Origin: DATJGR01 sp963735085
Lineage (GTDB): Bacteria; Pseudomonadota; Gammaproteobacteria; Pseudomonadales; Azotimanducaceae
Direction: 5' to 3'
Length of the DNA stretch: 64,000 bases
NCBI GenBank assembly: GCA_963735085.1
Contig: CAVTJP010000002.1
Location: 1,054,001-1,118,000, forward strand
This document shows positions 8,901 to 17,360 of the stretch, in pieces. The position numbers and the translations under genes were made by a program. Each line of letters begins with the position of its first letter. The first letter of the stretch is position 1. Under the pieces are notes generated by a model, which saw only the letters and a program-made list of their open reading frames with translations, did no database searches and was not told the DNA's origin.

Positions 8901-10820
8901 CGTATCGAGATGCTCGATGATCTGATCGTAGACGGAGTCGAACAACAGCAGGTTCTCGCATTCGGTGATGAAGTCGGCGCGCAAATCGTCATTCACCAGT
9001 ACGTCGAGCACGGTCACGTCACGCGACGGCTCATCGTCCGCCACATTCATCGTCGGCGTGAGATGCACCGCGTACCGGTCGTCGAGGATCTGGCGATTGA
9101 CGACCACATCGGAGCGGCGTTCGGCGAGTAGCGTCTTCACCCGCGTGGACAACAGCGTGTCGTCCATCAGATCCGCCAAACGGCCGTCGGTCAACGCGAG
9201 ATTGATCTCAGCAGTGAACTGGTGACGCAGATAGCTGTCCGATTTGTCGCGCAGGCCCCGCACGCTCAGCAGCTTCTTGCCCTCGTGGCTGAAGCGCTCA
9301 CGAAACAGCGGGCCCAGCACGCGATCGGCGGCGAGCGCTAGCGCGAATGCACGCGGCTCCTTGATTTCGTCGATACGCAACAGGCGCTGCGAGTCTTCAT
9401 GATCGCGCAGGTAGTGAATCAGTGCCTTGAGATTGCCCTGCGCGGCGCCCTTCCAGCGGTTGTACAGGTACATGCTGACGCAGGTCAGCAAGTTGGCACG
9501 TGCCGCTTCGTAATTCTTGCGCGGTTCACCGAACAGCAATTGCGCGATACGGCCGCGCTCGTCGTCGAGTGCCTGCTGCTTCTCGTTGTAGCCCTTCCAC
9601 GCTTTGGCGAGTGCGTCGTCGTAGATGATCTTTTCCGGGTCCTGCAACCACTTCAGAAAACTCTGGCGTCGTTCGCGATCTGCGCGTTCGGAAAGCTCAC
9701 CCTTCGGCAATTCCTGCGCGGACAGGCGGCCATACTGTTTGGTGGTCGTCGCCTTGATCCGTTTGCGAGTACCGAGATAGCGCAGATATCGATATGCAAC
9801 GCCGAATACGTTGGTGTACTCGGTGGGTGTTTTGGACAGCCGCAGCAGCGCCTTCGACTCCATCGCCTGCAGCCGCTGCGATGGCTTCAGATAGCGCTCG
9901 AGGTTGTGACGGTAGTGATCGAGGATGTACGGATTTTCGGCGACGAATTCCTTGGTGCTGTCTTCGATCGACTGGATGCCGGTAACGATCGCGCGGCGCA
10001 GGTTGTCGAGTTTGTCGTCCGCTTCGCCAGGTGCGTAGTCGATGATGCCGTCGATGTTGCCCTGCGCATACAACTCGAACGGCGACAAACCGACGTACTT
10101 CGCGCACTCCTGCCACGACAGATTCAGGCGCCGCGCAATGTTTGCGAGCCCTTTCGGCTGGATCGTGCTGAACACGCCATCACGCACCGACAGAATCAGG
10201 TTGCTGGCCGCCAGCGGAATGGCGCCGCCTGAGTAACCGAGGCCGAAGATGATGCCGACGTTCGGCACGTCGACATTGCACATCTCGGCGATCAACCGCG
10301 AAATGCTGTGCGCCTGATTCGCCTTGTTGGCTTCCTCGCCCGGATCGGCACCCGGTGTGTCCATCAGACTGACGATTGCAATGTTGCGCTTGGAACATTC
10401 TCCAACGATTTCAGCGGCCGCGAGATGGTGCTGTGGCATCCACACGCCGCTCTTGACGGAACGATCCTGTGCAATGAACGCCACGGTGCGGCGCTCGCCG
10501 GCGAAATCCATTTCGAGCATCGCCGAATAGAACGGGCCGTCGATGCGTTCGTCGTGTATCACTTCGCCGAGCTGGCGGATGATGGTCGGCGCATCGACGC
10601 GACCGGGATCTTCCGCTTTCGCGACCACGGCCTCGATATACGAATCGATGTCGAGGTTGTTCAGCAGTTCCAGTTGGCGCGCGATCTGCCCACGCGACAG
10701 CAGGCCGCGCACGTGATGTTCGATACCTGTCGTAGCGCTCGAAGGAAACAGCGAGAAATCCTGCGCGAGGCTCTCAGCAATGAGAAACAGCCGATCACCT
10801 TCGGCAAGCTGGTTATTCAT
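5913..10820 (-). CDS. Single-chain acyl-CoA carboxylase (carboxyltransferase, biotin carboxylase and biotin carrier in one protein)
   Basis: 1,635 residues. Order seen: an AccA-like carboxyltransferase part (about 85-300; LGYSGGAIPLAASNLIL); a poorly recognised region (about 300-830); an AccD-like carboxyltransferase part (about 835-1060; FISSGGMQTKEGAGALFSM and FGDCTGGAQASFVTHPLA); biotin carboxylase (about 1075-1520; ATP-grasp loop KAVHGGGGKGIQ near 1220, MEMNTRLQVEHPVTE); and a carrier domain with EAMKLF, the biotinylated Lys being 1585. It would carboxylate acetyl-CoA or another short acyl-CoA. I see no AccD-type zinc-finger Cys pairs. The thiolase and FabY genes nearby suggest a role in fatty acid initiation or short-chain acyl-CoA metabolism. 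Substrate is not predictable here; a normal AccABCD set may exist elsewhere. Confidence 0.88.
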   Translation of the reverse strand: MNNQLAEGDRLFLIAESLAQDFSLFPSSATTGIEHHVRGLLSRGQIARQLELLNNLDIDSYIEAVVAKAEDPGRVDAPTIIRQLGEVIHDERIDGPFYSAMLEMDFAGERRTVAFIAQDRSVKSGVWMPQHHLAAAEIVGECSKRNIAIVSLMDTPGADPGEEANKANQAHSISRLIAEMCNVDVPNVGIIFGLGYSGGAIPLAASNLILSVRDGVFSTIQPKGLANIARRLNLSWQECAKYVGLSPFELYAQGNIDGIIDYAPGEADDKLDNLRRAIVTGIQSIEDSTKEFVAENPYILDHYRHNLERYLKPSQRLQAMESKALLRLSKTPTEYTNVFGVAYRYLRYLGTRKRIKATTTKQYGRLSAQELPKGELSERADRERRQSFLKWLQDPEKIIYDDALAKAWKGYNEKQQALDDERGRIAQLLFGEPRKNYEAARANLLTCVSMYLYNRWKGAAQGNLKALIHYLRDHEDSQRLLRIDEIKEPRAFALALAADRVLGPLFRERFSHEGKKLLSVRGLRDKSDSYLRHQFTAEINLALTDGRLADLMDDTLLSTRVKTLLAERRSDVVVNRQILDDRYAVHLTPTMNVADDEPSRDVTVLDVLVNDDLRADFITECENLLLFDSVYDQIIEHLDTIAEEAESTRALSKRTITKLLDTTLAQAARMAVNGDDVAEANDTAVVRLRDQFFRWFIRVADTPRSTDFFRAVEEWKKASFPHLSDTLFVVVTFLFERLLGTHLQSEKDRRRYDGRISPRAIGRRKDFWNRLTIAYRDLRIQQVIDEYKARKATGYRALIDTFFTDFEELYSDLLSSDPCEFPGFRIAIESALKIKLPPCGIVTGIGTYKDGGAGIRVGAIVSNIEFQAGAFDMASAEKVCKLLVDCAERQLPVIGFISSGGMQTKEGAGALFSMAAVNDRITRFVRDSELPVIMFGFGDCTGGAQASFVTHPLAQNYYFSGANMPFAGQIVVPSNLPSTSTLSNYLSVVPGAMQGLVQHPFFDDLDARLRKIDPDIPLPSETVVEVVRRVMAGSLSTERPQLGSRPTFRDRDLVRPVQRVLIHARGCTAVKLIRVAQRNGIEVVLVQSDPDMDSVAVDMLSARDRVVCIGGNTPDESYLNAMSVLRVAEHERVDSLHPGIGFLSENSGFAEVCRSHGINFIGPPVASMDAMGNKSNAINTALRLDVPVVPGSHGILTNVERAAEVANQIGYPVLIKAVHGGGGKGIQTVETADDFHDLFHRVTAEARGAFGNGDVYLEKYVTSLRHIEAQLLRDVHGNTRVLGLRDCSVQRDKQKIFEESASTMLPDDLREAVLRHTAAIANEVGYVGAGTVEFIFDLKSNAVYFMEMNTRLQVEHPVTELVSGVDIVGEQFRIAAGASIAALEIGAQGYAIEARINAERIVIDSAGKLQFRPDPGEIAQCELPSAPDVEIIATAAAGKFVSPYYDSMVAQVIAHGADRLDAIDKLLEYLGRVRITGICTNIALLRRVLADSVFRDGVYDTNYLPEFLARVDADALIEQINAAAGKTSVGIDRNAIAIEGSDELKVLSPATGIFYITPTPTEPEFVAVGDRVGVDATLCQLEAMKLFTPLALKDFNSGEDELYPSAQRYEVTRINNTSGQQVNVGDLLFVVKPVS

Positions 10821-10972
10821 CAGTGGGAGATTTGTCCCCGGCGCAAAAGCCGTTGAAATGTCTGTAGAATTTGGCCGCGTACTCTAATGTAAATAATCGC
10901 TGCTCCGCAAACGGGGTCCGCCAACCGTCCATACAACCCCAACGGCGGCACCGCAGACATCGAGAGCATCCC

Positions 10973-11533
10973 ATGACTGCACCGAAAACACCCGCCCCGC
11001 CGGTCGATTCGCAGCACGATCTGCCGCACAGGAGCGCCCTCAATTGCGCCGTGCTCACGGTATCCGATTCGCGCACCCTGGCGCAGGACACTTCGGGCGC
11101 GCTGCTGATTGAAATGCTGACGGCCGACGGTCATCGTCTTGCCGATCGCATGCTGGTTCCGGACGACCGTTTCAAGATCCGCGCCGTCGTCTCCCATTGG
11201 ATCGCCGAACCCAACGTCGACGTTATTCTGTCGACCGGTGGCACCGGATTCACCGGCCGCGACAGCACGCCGGAGGCAGTCGCACCGCTGCTCGAAAAGG
11301 TCATCGACGGCTTCGGCGAGCTGTTCCGTCAGGTGTCGTTCGAAGAGATCGGCAGTTCGACGATTCAGTCGCGCGCACTGGGTGGGTTGAGTAACGGCAC
11401 GTTGATATTCTGCATGCCGGGCTCGAAGAACGCGTGTGCAACGGCGTGGACCCGCATTCTGCATAATCAGCTCGACGTGAACTTCAGACCGTGCAACTTC
11501 GTCGAATTGATTCCGCGCTTCAACGAGCGCTGA
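10973..11533 (+). CDS. moaB: MoaB/MogA-type molybdenum cofactor protein
   Basis: 186 residues. It has the molybdopterin-binding fold of the MoaB/MogA/MoeA group: CAVLTVSDSRTLAQDTSG near the N-terminus and DVILSTGGTGFTGRDSTPEA in the middle, where the TGGTG loop and the Asp bind the cofactor. FCMPGSKNACATAW near the C-terminus is also typical. MogA adenylates molybdopterin before molybdate insertion; MoaB proteins have the same fold, and some are inactive. The start is ATG at 10973, next to the conserved region; the longer upstream frame is low-complexity and not credible. No other moa gene lies beside it. The 152 bases between this gene and the divergent carboxylase gene probably hold both promoters. 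Confidence 0.88.
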   Translation: MTAPKTPAPPVDSQHDLPHRSALNCAVLTVSDSRTLAQDTSGALLIEMLTADGHRLADRMLVPDDRFKIRAVVSHWIAEPNVDVILSTGGTGFTGRDSTPEAVAPLLEKVIDGFGELFRQVSFEEIGSSTIQSRALGGLSNGTLIFCMPGSKNACATAWTRILHNQLDVNFRPCNFVELIPRFNER

Positions 11534-11539
11534 TCCATT

Positions 11540-11586
11540 GCTCGTACGGGGGCTCGTACGGGGGCTCGCACGCGGACTCGTACGGA
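11540..11586 (+). repeat. Short tandem repeat, about four copies of a 12-base unit
   Basis: GCTCGTACGGGG occurs twice head to tail (11540-11563), followed by the degenerate copies GCTCGCACGCG and GACTCGTACGGA. It lies just after the moaB stop codon and about 110 bases before the thiolase start. Function unknown; slippage or a binding-site cluster are possible. Confidence 0.6.
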
Positions 11587-11698
11587 AGTAGATGCCGGAC
11601 ACGCAGACCTGCTGAGCTGTTACCGGCAGGCAGTGTACTGCACTACACTATGACCGCGACTCCGATCGCGCTTTTGTCACACAACCGTTGGCGGGTTC

Positions 11699-12868
11699 AT
11701 GCTCGAGTCTCAGGTGTTCATCGTTGCCGCCGCGCGCACGCCGGTCGGCAGCTTTCATGGCGAATTGAAGTCCCTCTCGGCGACGGCGCTCGGCGCTCAT
11801 GCCATCGCCGCAGCCATCGAACGCAGCAACGTCGATGCGAACTTGGTCGACGAGGTCCTAATGGGGAACGTGGTCAGTGCGGGCACCAGACAGGCACCGG
11901 CCCGTCAGGCCGCACGACGCGCCGGTCTACCCGATGGTTGCGGGGCAACTACCGTGAACAAGGTGTGCGGCTCGGGCATGAAAGCCACGATGCTGGCGAG
12001 CGATCTGTTACGCGCGGGCAGTGCGGACGTCATCGTCGCGGGCGGCATGGAGAGCATGACCAACGCGCCCTACCTACTGGCGAAGGCGCGCCAGGGCCTG
12101 CGCATGGGACACGCGGAACTCGCAGATGCGATGTTCGTCGACGGCCTCGAAGACGCCGAAACCGGACGTTCGATGGGCACGTTCGCGCAGGACACCGCCG
12201 ATCGGTATCAGATCACCCGCGAGGAGATGGACGCGTTCGCGATGCGTTCGGTCGAACGCGCACGCACGGCTACTGACAATGGCGACCTCGCCAACGAAAT
12301 CACTCCGCTGTCGATCGGCGAACTGTCCATTGATGCAGACGAACCGCCGCGTCGTGTGCGCCTCGAGCGCATCGCTACGTTGAAGGCCGCTTTCCGCGAC
12401 GGCGGCACAATCACGGCGGCGAACTCGAGTTCGATCGCCGACGGCGCATCGGCACTGGTGCTGGCCAGCGACGCTGCGATCACCCGGCATCGCGTCGAAC
12501 CGCTCGCGCGCATCGTCGGTCACGCCACACACGCGCGGCATCCATCCGAGTTCACCATTGCGCCCGTCGGCGCAATCCAGCGCCTGCTCGACAAACTCGG
12601 CTGGAAGGTCGACGACGTCGATCTGTTCGAGATCAACGAAGCGTTCGCGATGGTCACGATGATTGCAATCAATGAACTCGGACTCGCCGACGAGCGCGTC
12701 AATATCTTCGGCGGTGCGTGCGCGCAGGGCCATCCGATCGGTTCGACCGGCAGTCGCTTGATCGTGACGTTGGCGCATGCACTCAAGCAACGCCGCGCCA
12801 AACGCGGCATCGCGGCGTTGTGTATCGGTGGCGGTGAAGCCACCGCAATTGCGCTCGAATCGGTTTAG
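11699..12868 (+). CDS. Acetyl-CoA acetyltransferase (thiolase)
   Basis: 389 residues, a complete thiolase. The acyl-accepting Cys90 lies in KVCGSGMKA, GGMESMTNAPY follows, the NEAFA motif precedes the C-terminal half, His345 lies in GHPIGSTGSR, and the second catalytic Cys375 lies in CIGGGEA. It condenses two acetyl-CoA to acetoacetyl-CoA or cleaves 3-ketoacyl-CoA. Length and motifs favour the biosynthetic/acetoacetyl type over FadA, but specificity cannot be fixed from sequence. The 165 bases upstream contain a 12-base tandem repeat and an imperfect palindrome at about 11632-11649. A 74-base repeat element separates it from fabY downstream. Confidence 0.93.
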   Translation: MLESQVFIVAAARTPVGSFHGELKSLSATALGAHAIAAAIERSNVDANLVDEVLMGNVVSAGTRQAPARQAARRAGLPDGCGATTVNKVCGSGMKATMLASDLLRAGSADVIVAGGMESMTNAPYLLAKARQGLRMGHAELADAMFVDGLEDAETGRSMGTFAQDTADRYQITREEMDAFAMRSVERARTATDNGDLANEITPLSIGELSIDADEPPRRVRLERIATLKAAFRDGGTITAANSSSIADGASALVLASDAAITRHRVEPLARIVGHATHARHPSEFTIAPVGAIQRLLDKLGWKVDDVDLFEINEAFAMVTMIAINELGLADERVNIFGGACAQGHPIGSTGSRLIVTLAHALKQRRAKRGIAALCIGGGEATAIALESV

Positions 12869-12871
12869 CGC

Positions 12872-12945
12872 GTCGTTGAAAAACGGCTTGATATCCGGTG
12901 CAGCGACCCACCGAAAACGCCCCGTAGGCGGAGTTTTTCAACAAC
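12872..12945. repeat. 74-base MITE/REP-like element with 13-base inverted ends
   Basis: GTCGTTGAAAAAC (12872-12884) and GTTTTTCAACAAC (12933-12945) are inverted copies matching at 12 of 13 positions. They enclose about 48 bases with further GC-rich pairing potential. It lies between the thiolase and fabY, starting four bases after the thiolase stop. It could end transcription (the right arm has a run of five T), or be a small non-autonomous mobile element. Confidence 0.6.
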
Positions 12946-12996
12946 GTGCTGGTGCCTGTTAGAATCGCGCGTCAACCCTGCCGGTGTAGATAACAC

Positions 12997-14853
12997 GTGT
13001 CCAGACTTCCCGTCATCGTCGGTCTCGGCGGCATCAACGCAGCCGGTCGCCTGTCGTTGAATCACGCCTATCGACGCATGGTCATCGACGCGTTGCCGGC
13101 GGCGGTCGCCGCGTCGACCTACCGCAGCCTCGCCGGCCTGATGAACATTCACAAATACACCGACGACACCGCGACCCGCGAGTACATCGCGGCGCACACG
13201 TTGGTGCGCAAGATCGAATTGTTCGATGCCGCGAGCATTCCGTGGCAGCGCAACGTGGCGCTGAGTCCGACCGGCAGCGCGTTGACGTTCAAGATGCAGC
13301 GACGCCAGTTGCCCGATCGTGTTCCGCCCGATTGGCAGATCAGCGCCGCCGGCGAGAAGGACGTTACCGTTTCGATTCCGGGCAGATTTCACGCACTGAT
13401 CGAGGATATGCGCGCTTCCAAGGTGACATCCGCGGGGCAGGTTCCAACCGGATTCGATCCGGAACGCCTGTATCAGTCGCGCAACCACCCGCGCGGATTG
13501 GCATTGACCATTTTTGGCGCATCCGACGCCGTGCGATCGCTGGGAATAGACTGGGATACCCTGCGCCAATGCGTCCAGCCCGATCAGTTCGCCGTGTATT
13601 CCGGCAGCGCGATGGGCCAACTCGATACCAACGGCAGCGGCGGCATGATGCAAGCCGCATTGATGGGTAAGCGCGTCACATCCAAGCAATTGCCGCTGGG
13701 GCTGTGCGAGATGCCGGCCGACTTCATCAATGCATACGTGCTCGGCAGTCTCGGCGCCACCGGCGCGACCATCGGCGCATGCGCTACGTTTCTCTACAAC
13801 CTGCGTCAGGGCATCGAAGACATTCAGAGCGGCCGCCGCCGGGTCGTCATGGTCGGAAATTCGGAAGCGCCGGTCACACCGGAGATCATCGAAGGTTACC
13901 GGACGATGGGTGCGCTGGCCGAAGACGAGGCATTGATGGCGCTCGATGGCCGCACCGATGCGCCCGACAACCATCGCGCGTGCCGGCCATTCTCCGACAA
14001 CTGCGGCTTCACGTTATCGGAAGCGGCGATCTATACCGTGTTGATGGACGATACGCTGGCGCTCGAACTCGGTGTACCGATCCAGGGCGCCGTCGCCAGC
14101 GTTTATGTCAACTCCGATGGCTTCAAGAAATCGATCCCGGGGCCCGGCGTGGGCAACTACGTTACGGTCGCCAAAGCAATGTCACTGGCACGACGCCTGC
14201 TGGGCGACGAGGGATTACAGCGGCGCAGCTATTTCCACGCGCACGGCACCAGCACGCCACAGAACCGGGTCACCGAGTCGCACATCATGAGCACGCTAGC
14301 CGGCGTGTTCGGCATCGAGAACTGGCTGGTCGGCGCCGTCAAAGCGTATGTCGGCCACTCACTCGCCCCCGCCGGCGGCGATCAATTGGCCGCTATCGTC
14401 GGCGCTTGGCAGCACGGCTGGATCCCCGGCATCACGACGATCGACCACCTTGCCGACGACGTGCATCGCAAGCATCTGCAATTCTCGATGAAGCACGTCG
14501 AATTCGATCCGACGCAGATGGATGCCGCATTCATCAACTCGAAGGGCTTCGGCGGCAACAATGCAACGGCACTGATTCTGTCGCCGACGGCAACGCGTCG
14601 CATGCTCGCGCAGAAGCACGGCGCCGCCGCGCTGACCGCGTACGATAAACGTCACGAGCCCATTCGCAATCAAATCGACGACTACGACGCGAAGATGAGT
14701 CGCGGCGAAGTCGCGCCAATTTACCAGTTCGGTGAAGGCGTGCTCGAACCCGACGATCTGGAGATCTCCGACACACGGATTCAGGTGCCGGGCTATGCGC
14801 ATCCGATCGAACTCGACGGCGACGATCCCTACCCGGACATGACCGGCGGCTGA
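12997..14853 (+). CDS. fabY: FabY-type beta-ketoacyl-ACP synthase
   Basis: 618 residues, much longer than FabB or FabF and close in length to the FabY proteins of pseudomonads. Active-site residues are visible: Cys262 in GACATFLYN, His416 in HAHGTSTPQN, and Lys449 and His454 in KAYVGHSLAPAGG. The text around LRQGIEDIQSGRRRVVM and the N-terminus MSRLPVIVGLGG match the FabY group as I know it. In Pseudomonas aeruginosa FabY starts fatty acid synthesis by joining acetyl-CoA to malonyl-ACP, replacing FabH. The start codon is GTG at 12997. The nearby carboxylase and thiolase act on the same substrates, so this may be a functional neighbourhood, though the genes are not one operon. Confidence 0.88.
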   Translation: MSRLPVIVGLGGINAAGRLSLNHAYRRMVIDALPAAVAASTYRSLAGLMNIHKYTDDTATREYIAAHTLVRKIELFDAASIPWQRNVALSPTGSALTFKMQRRQLPDRVPPDWQISAAGEKDVTVSIPGRFHALIEDMRASKVTSAGQVPTGFDPERLYQSRNHPRGLALTIFGASDAVRSLGIDWDTLRQCVQPDQFAVYSGSAMGQLDTNGSGGMMQAALMGKRVTSKQLPLGLCEMPADFINAYVLGSLGATGATIGACATFLYNLRQGIEDIQSGRRRVVMVGNSEAPVTPEIIEGYRTMGALAEDEALMALDGRTDAPDNHRACRPFSDNCGFTLSEAAIYTVLMDDTLALELGVPIQGAVASVYVNSDGFKKSIPGPGVGNYVTVAKAMSLARRLLGDEGLQRRSYFHAHGTSTPQNRVTESHIMSTLAGVFGIENWLVGAVKAYVGHSLAPAGGDQLAAIVGAWQHGWIPGITTIDHLADDVHRKHLQFSMKHVEFDPTQMDAAFINSKGFGGNNATALILSPTATRRMLAQKHGAAALTAYDKRHEPIRNQIDDYDAKMSRGEVAPIYQFGEGVLEPDDLEISDTRIQVPGYAHPIELDGDDPYPDMTGG

Positions 14854-14860
14854 TCCGGTG

Positions 14861-15661
14861 TCAATGAATTGTCGGCGGGCCGCGCCCAGCGAGGCGTCTG
14901 AGGCGCGCGTCGATCTCTGCTTCCCAGCGCGTGCCTTGCACGTGTTGCCGCGCATCCTGTAGCACCGAGACCGCGGCGCCCGCGTCACCGAGCCGAAACC
15001 AGAGCTCCGCGCGCTCGAGGTGCAGCGGACCCACGTCCGCAACCAACCGCAATTGAGAATCGATCAATGCCAGCGCGGCAACGAAATCGCCGCGCGCCGC
15101 GTAGATTACCTTGACGTTGTTGAACATCCGCACCGCCATGTCATCGGCGGAGGCACCTGCCAGCGCACTCTCACCGACGTGACCGAGGTTCGCCTCAGTG
15201 AGCCGGCGGTCGATGTCGGCGGGCGTCAGAAGTTCAGCGTTCAATGGGTCGATGAGCTCATCGTTTGCCCGCAACAGAAAGTGTCCGGGGAAGTTGATGC
15301 CTTGCGTGTGCATGCCCAATGCTCGGCCAACCATCAGATACGGGATACTCAGCGTGATGGGGATGCCACGCCGAGAATTCAGCACCATATCTATACGGCT
15401 GGCATCGAGCGTCTGCATATTGTCAGCGACCCCGAAGCCCGCCGCGCGCATGAAGCCGACCAACGTCGCGGGCGTTGCCGCGCCGGGAAACGCAGTTGCA
15501 TAGCCTTCGCTCAGAGTGGCCAGCTCTGTGCGAACTTGCGCTTCGTCGAGCGCCGGTTCAATCGATCGGGCAACCAGCAATGCTGCGGACAGCTCGTCGC
15601 GCGCCGGGTCTGCCAGATAGCGCTCGATCGGTATCGATGGCGCGTCGGTGGGGGATTTCAT
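14861..15661 (-). CDS. SirB1-family transglutaminase-like protein
   Basis: 266 residues. The conserved core is GIPITLSIPYLMVGRALGM followed by INFPGHFLLR, which matches the SirB1 N-terminal domain (the YchA group), a transglutaminase-like fold whose biochemical role is unknown. The C-terminal 80 residues are helical and TPR-like (FVAALALIDSQLRL, LHLERAELWFRLGDAGAAV). The start ATG at 15661 fits the conserved region; a longer open frame to 15859 overlaps the end of prfC and is Arg/Pro-rich, so it was rejected. It is convergent with fabY, with seven bases between stops, and lies 23 bases downstream of prfC on the same strand. Confidence 0.82.
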   Translation of the reverse strand: MKSPTDAPSIPIERYLADPARDELSAALLVARSIEPALDEAQVRTELATLSEGYATAFPGAATPATLVGFMRAAGFGVADNMQTLDASRIDMVLNSRRGIPITLSIPYLMVGRALGMHTQGINFPGHFLLRANDELIDPLNAELLTPADIDRRLTEANLGHVGESALAGASADDMAVRMFNNVKVIYAARGDFVAALALIDSQLRLVADVGPLHLERAELWFRLGDAGAAVSVLQDARQHVQGTRWEAEIDARLRRLAGRGPPTIH

Positions 15662-15684
15662 TTCCGGCACTGTCGTTCGTGCCC

Positions 15685-17265
15685 TCAGTGTTCGCGTGTT
15701 GCAGAGAAGCGAACGTCCGGCCAGCGCTCTTGCGTCAGCGAGAGGTTTGCGCGGGTCGGCGCGAGGTACGTCAGATAGCCGCCGCCATCGATCGCGAGGT
15801 TGTCGGCCTGCTTGCGCCGGAACTCTTCGAGCTTGCGCACGTCCTGCGCGTACACCCACCGCGCGGTGTAGACATTGGCGTCGTCGTATATGCAGTCGGC
15901 CTTATATTCATCTTTGAGACGAAACGAAACCAGATCAAACTGCAGCGCGCCGACCGCGCCTACGATCATCTCATTGCGCGTGAGCGGCTTGAATACCTGG
16001 GTAGCGCCCTCCTCCGACAGTTGCGTCAGACCCTTTTCGAGTTGCTTCGTCTTCAACGGGTCGCGTACTCGCACGCGACGGAATAACTCCGGCGCAAAGT
16101 TCGGTACACCGATGAAGCGCAATGACTCGCCCGCCGTGAACGTGTCGCCGATCTGCACGGCGCCATGGTTGTGCAGCCCGATGATGTCACCGGGATATGC
16201 TTCCTCTGCATGGGCGCGTTGTCCCGCCATGAACGTCACCGCATCGGAAATCTTGACGTCCTTGCCGACACGTACGTGACGCATCCGCATACCGGCCCGG
16301 TAAACACCGGAGCAGATGCGCAGGAATGCGATGCGATCACGATGCCTCGGATCCATGTTTGCCTGAATCTTGAAGACAAATCCGCTGAACGCTTCCTCGT
16401 CCGGGGCCACCACACGTTCGTGACATTCGCGCGGTTGCGGACCCGGCGCGATCGCAACGAAACAGTCGAGCATATGCGCAACACCGAAATTGCCGAGCGC
16501 GGTCCCGAAGAAAACCGGCGTGGTTTCGCCGCGCAGGTACGCGTCACGATCAAACGCGTGGCCGGCGCCGCGGATCAACTCGATCTGGTCGCGCAACGCA
16601 GCGTATTCGGTACCGATGAATGCACGTGCGGCGTTGCTGTCCAGTCCATCGATTTCATCGAACGCATGTAAATGGTGGCCATGCCCGCTGGCGTAACAAT
16701 AGATGCGATCCTGATCGAAATGGTAAACGCCGCGAAAGTAGCGGCCGGAGCCGATCGGCCAGGTCATCGGCGCGCACTGAATGCCGAGCACCGTTTCGAT
16801 TTCGTCGAGCAACGCGATCGGTTCGCGGATCTCACGATCGAGCTTATTGATGAACGTCAGAATCGGCGTGTCGCGCAGGCGGCAGACCTCCATCAGTTTG
16901 ATCGTGCGCGGCTCCACCCCCTTGGCCGCATCGATGATCATCAGCGCCGAATCCACTGCGGTCAGTGTGCGGTAGGTGTCCTCGGAGAAATCCTCGTGTC
17001 CGGGCGTGTCGAGCAGGTTGACGACCCGATCGGCATATTCGAACTGCATCACCGAGGTCGTCACCGAAATGCCTCGCTCGCGCTCCATCGCCATCCAGTC
17101 CGACGTCGCGTGGCGATCGGATTTACGCGCCTTAACGGTTCCGGCCAGCTGAATCGCATCGCCGAGCAGCAGAAGTTTCTCGGTCACGGTCGTCTTGCCG
17201 GCGTCCGGGTGAGAGATGATCGCGAATGTGCGGCGCGCACTGGCAGGCTGTTTCACGGGGAACAA
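15685..17265 (-). CDS. prfC: Peptide chain release factor 3
   Basis: 526 residues, the usual RF3 size. GTPase motifs: the P-loop SHPDAGKTT near the N-terminus, DTPGHEDFSEDTYRTLTAVD (G3 and the RF3-specific stretch) and NKLDRE (G4). RF3 is the GTPase that releases RF1/RF2 from the ribosome after termination. The chain is complete through the C-terminal domains. The order holD-like, rimI, prfC on one strand resembles holD-rimI-yjjG-prfC of E. coli without yjjG. It is followed by the SirB1 gene. Confidence 0.97.
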   Translation of the reverse strand: MFPVKQPASARRTFAIISHPDAGKTTVTEKLLLLGDAIQLAGTVKARKSDRHATSDWMAMERERGISVTTSVMQFEYADRVVNLLDTPGHEDFSEDTYRTLTAVDSALMIIDAAKGVEPRTIKLMEVCRLRDTPILTFINKLDREIREPIALLDEIETVLGIQCAPMTWPIGSGRYFRGVYHFDQDRIYCYASGHGHHLHAFDEIDGLDSNAARAFIGTEYAALRDQIELIRGAGHAFDRDAYLRGETTPVFFGTALGNFGVAHMLDCFVAIAPGPQPRECHERVVAPDEEAFSGFVFKIQANMDPRHRDRIAFLRICSGVYRAGMRMRHVRVGKDVKISDAVTFMAGQRAHAEEAYPGDIIGLHNHGAVQIGDTFTAGESLRFIGVPNFAPELFRRVRVRDPLKTKQLEKGLTQLSEEGATQVFKPLTRNEMIVGAVGALQFDLVSFRLKDEYKADCIYDDANVYTARWVYAQDVRKLEEFRRKQADNLAIDGGGYLTYLAPTRANLSLTQERWPDVRFSATREH

Positions 17266-17360
17266 CGGTTGCGAAAGGCGCGCGATTATACGGAATCGGG
17301 GTGCGCCGCGGCGAGGCGTTCAGCGCCCATGTACATTCGCTGCCATGAGGCTGAACAGCG

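Noticed and set aside
5877..10236. Several long plus-strand open frames (up to 566 codons) opposite the carboxylase
   Set aside because: They are antisense shadows; the minus-strand product has clear catalytic motifs throughout.
15662..15859. N-terminal extension of the SirB1 gene
   Set aside because: It overlaps the prfC 3' end and is Arg/Pro-rich; the ATG at 15661 precedes the conserved part.
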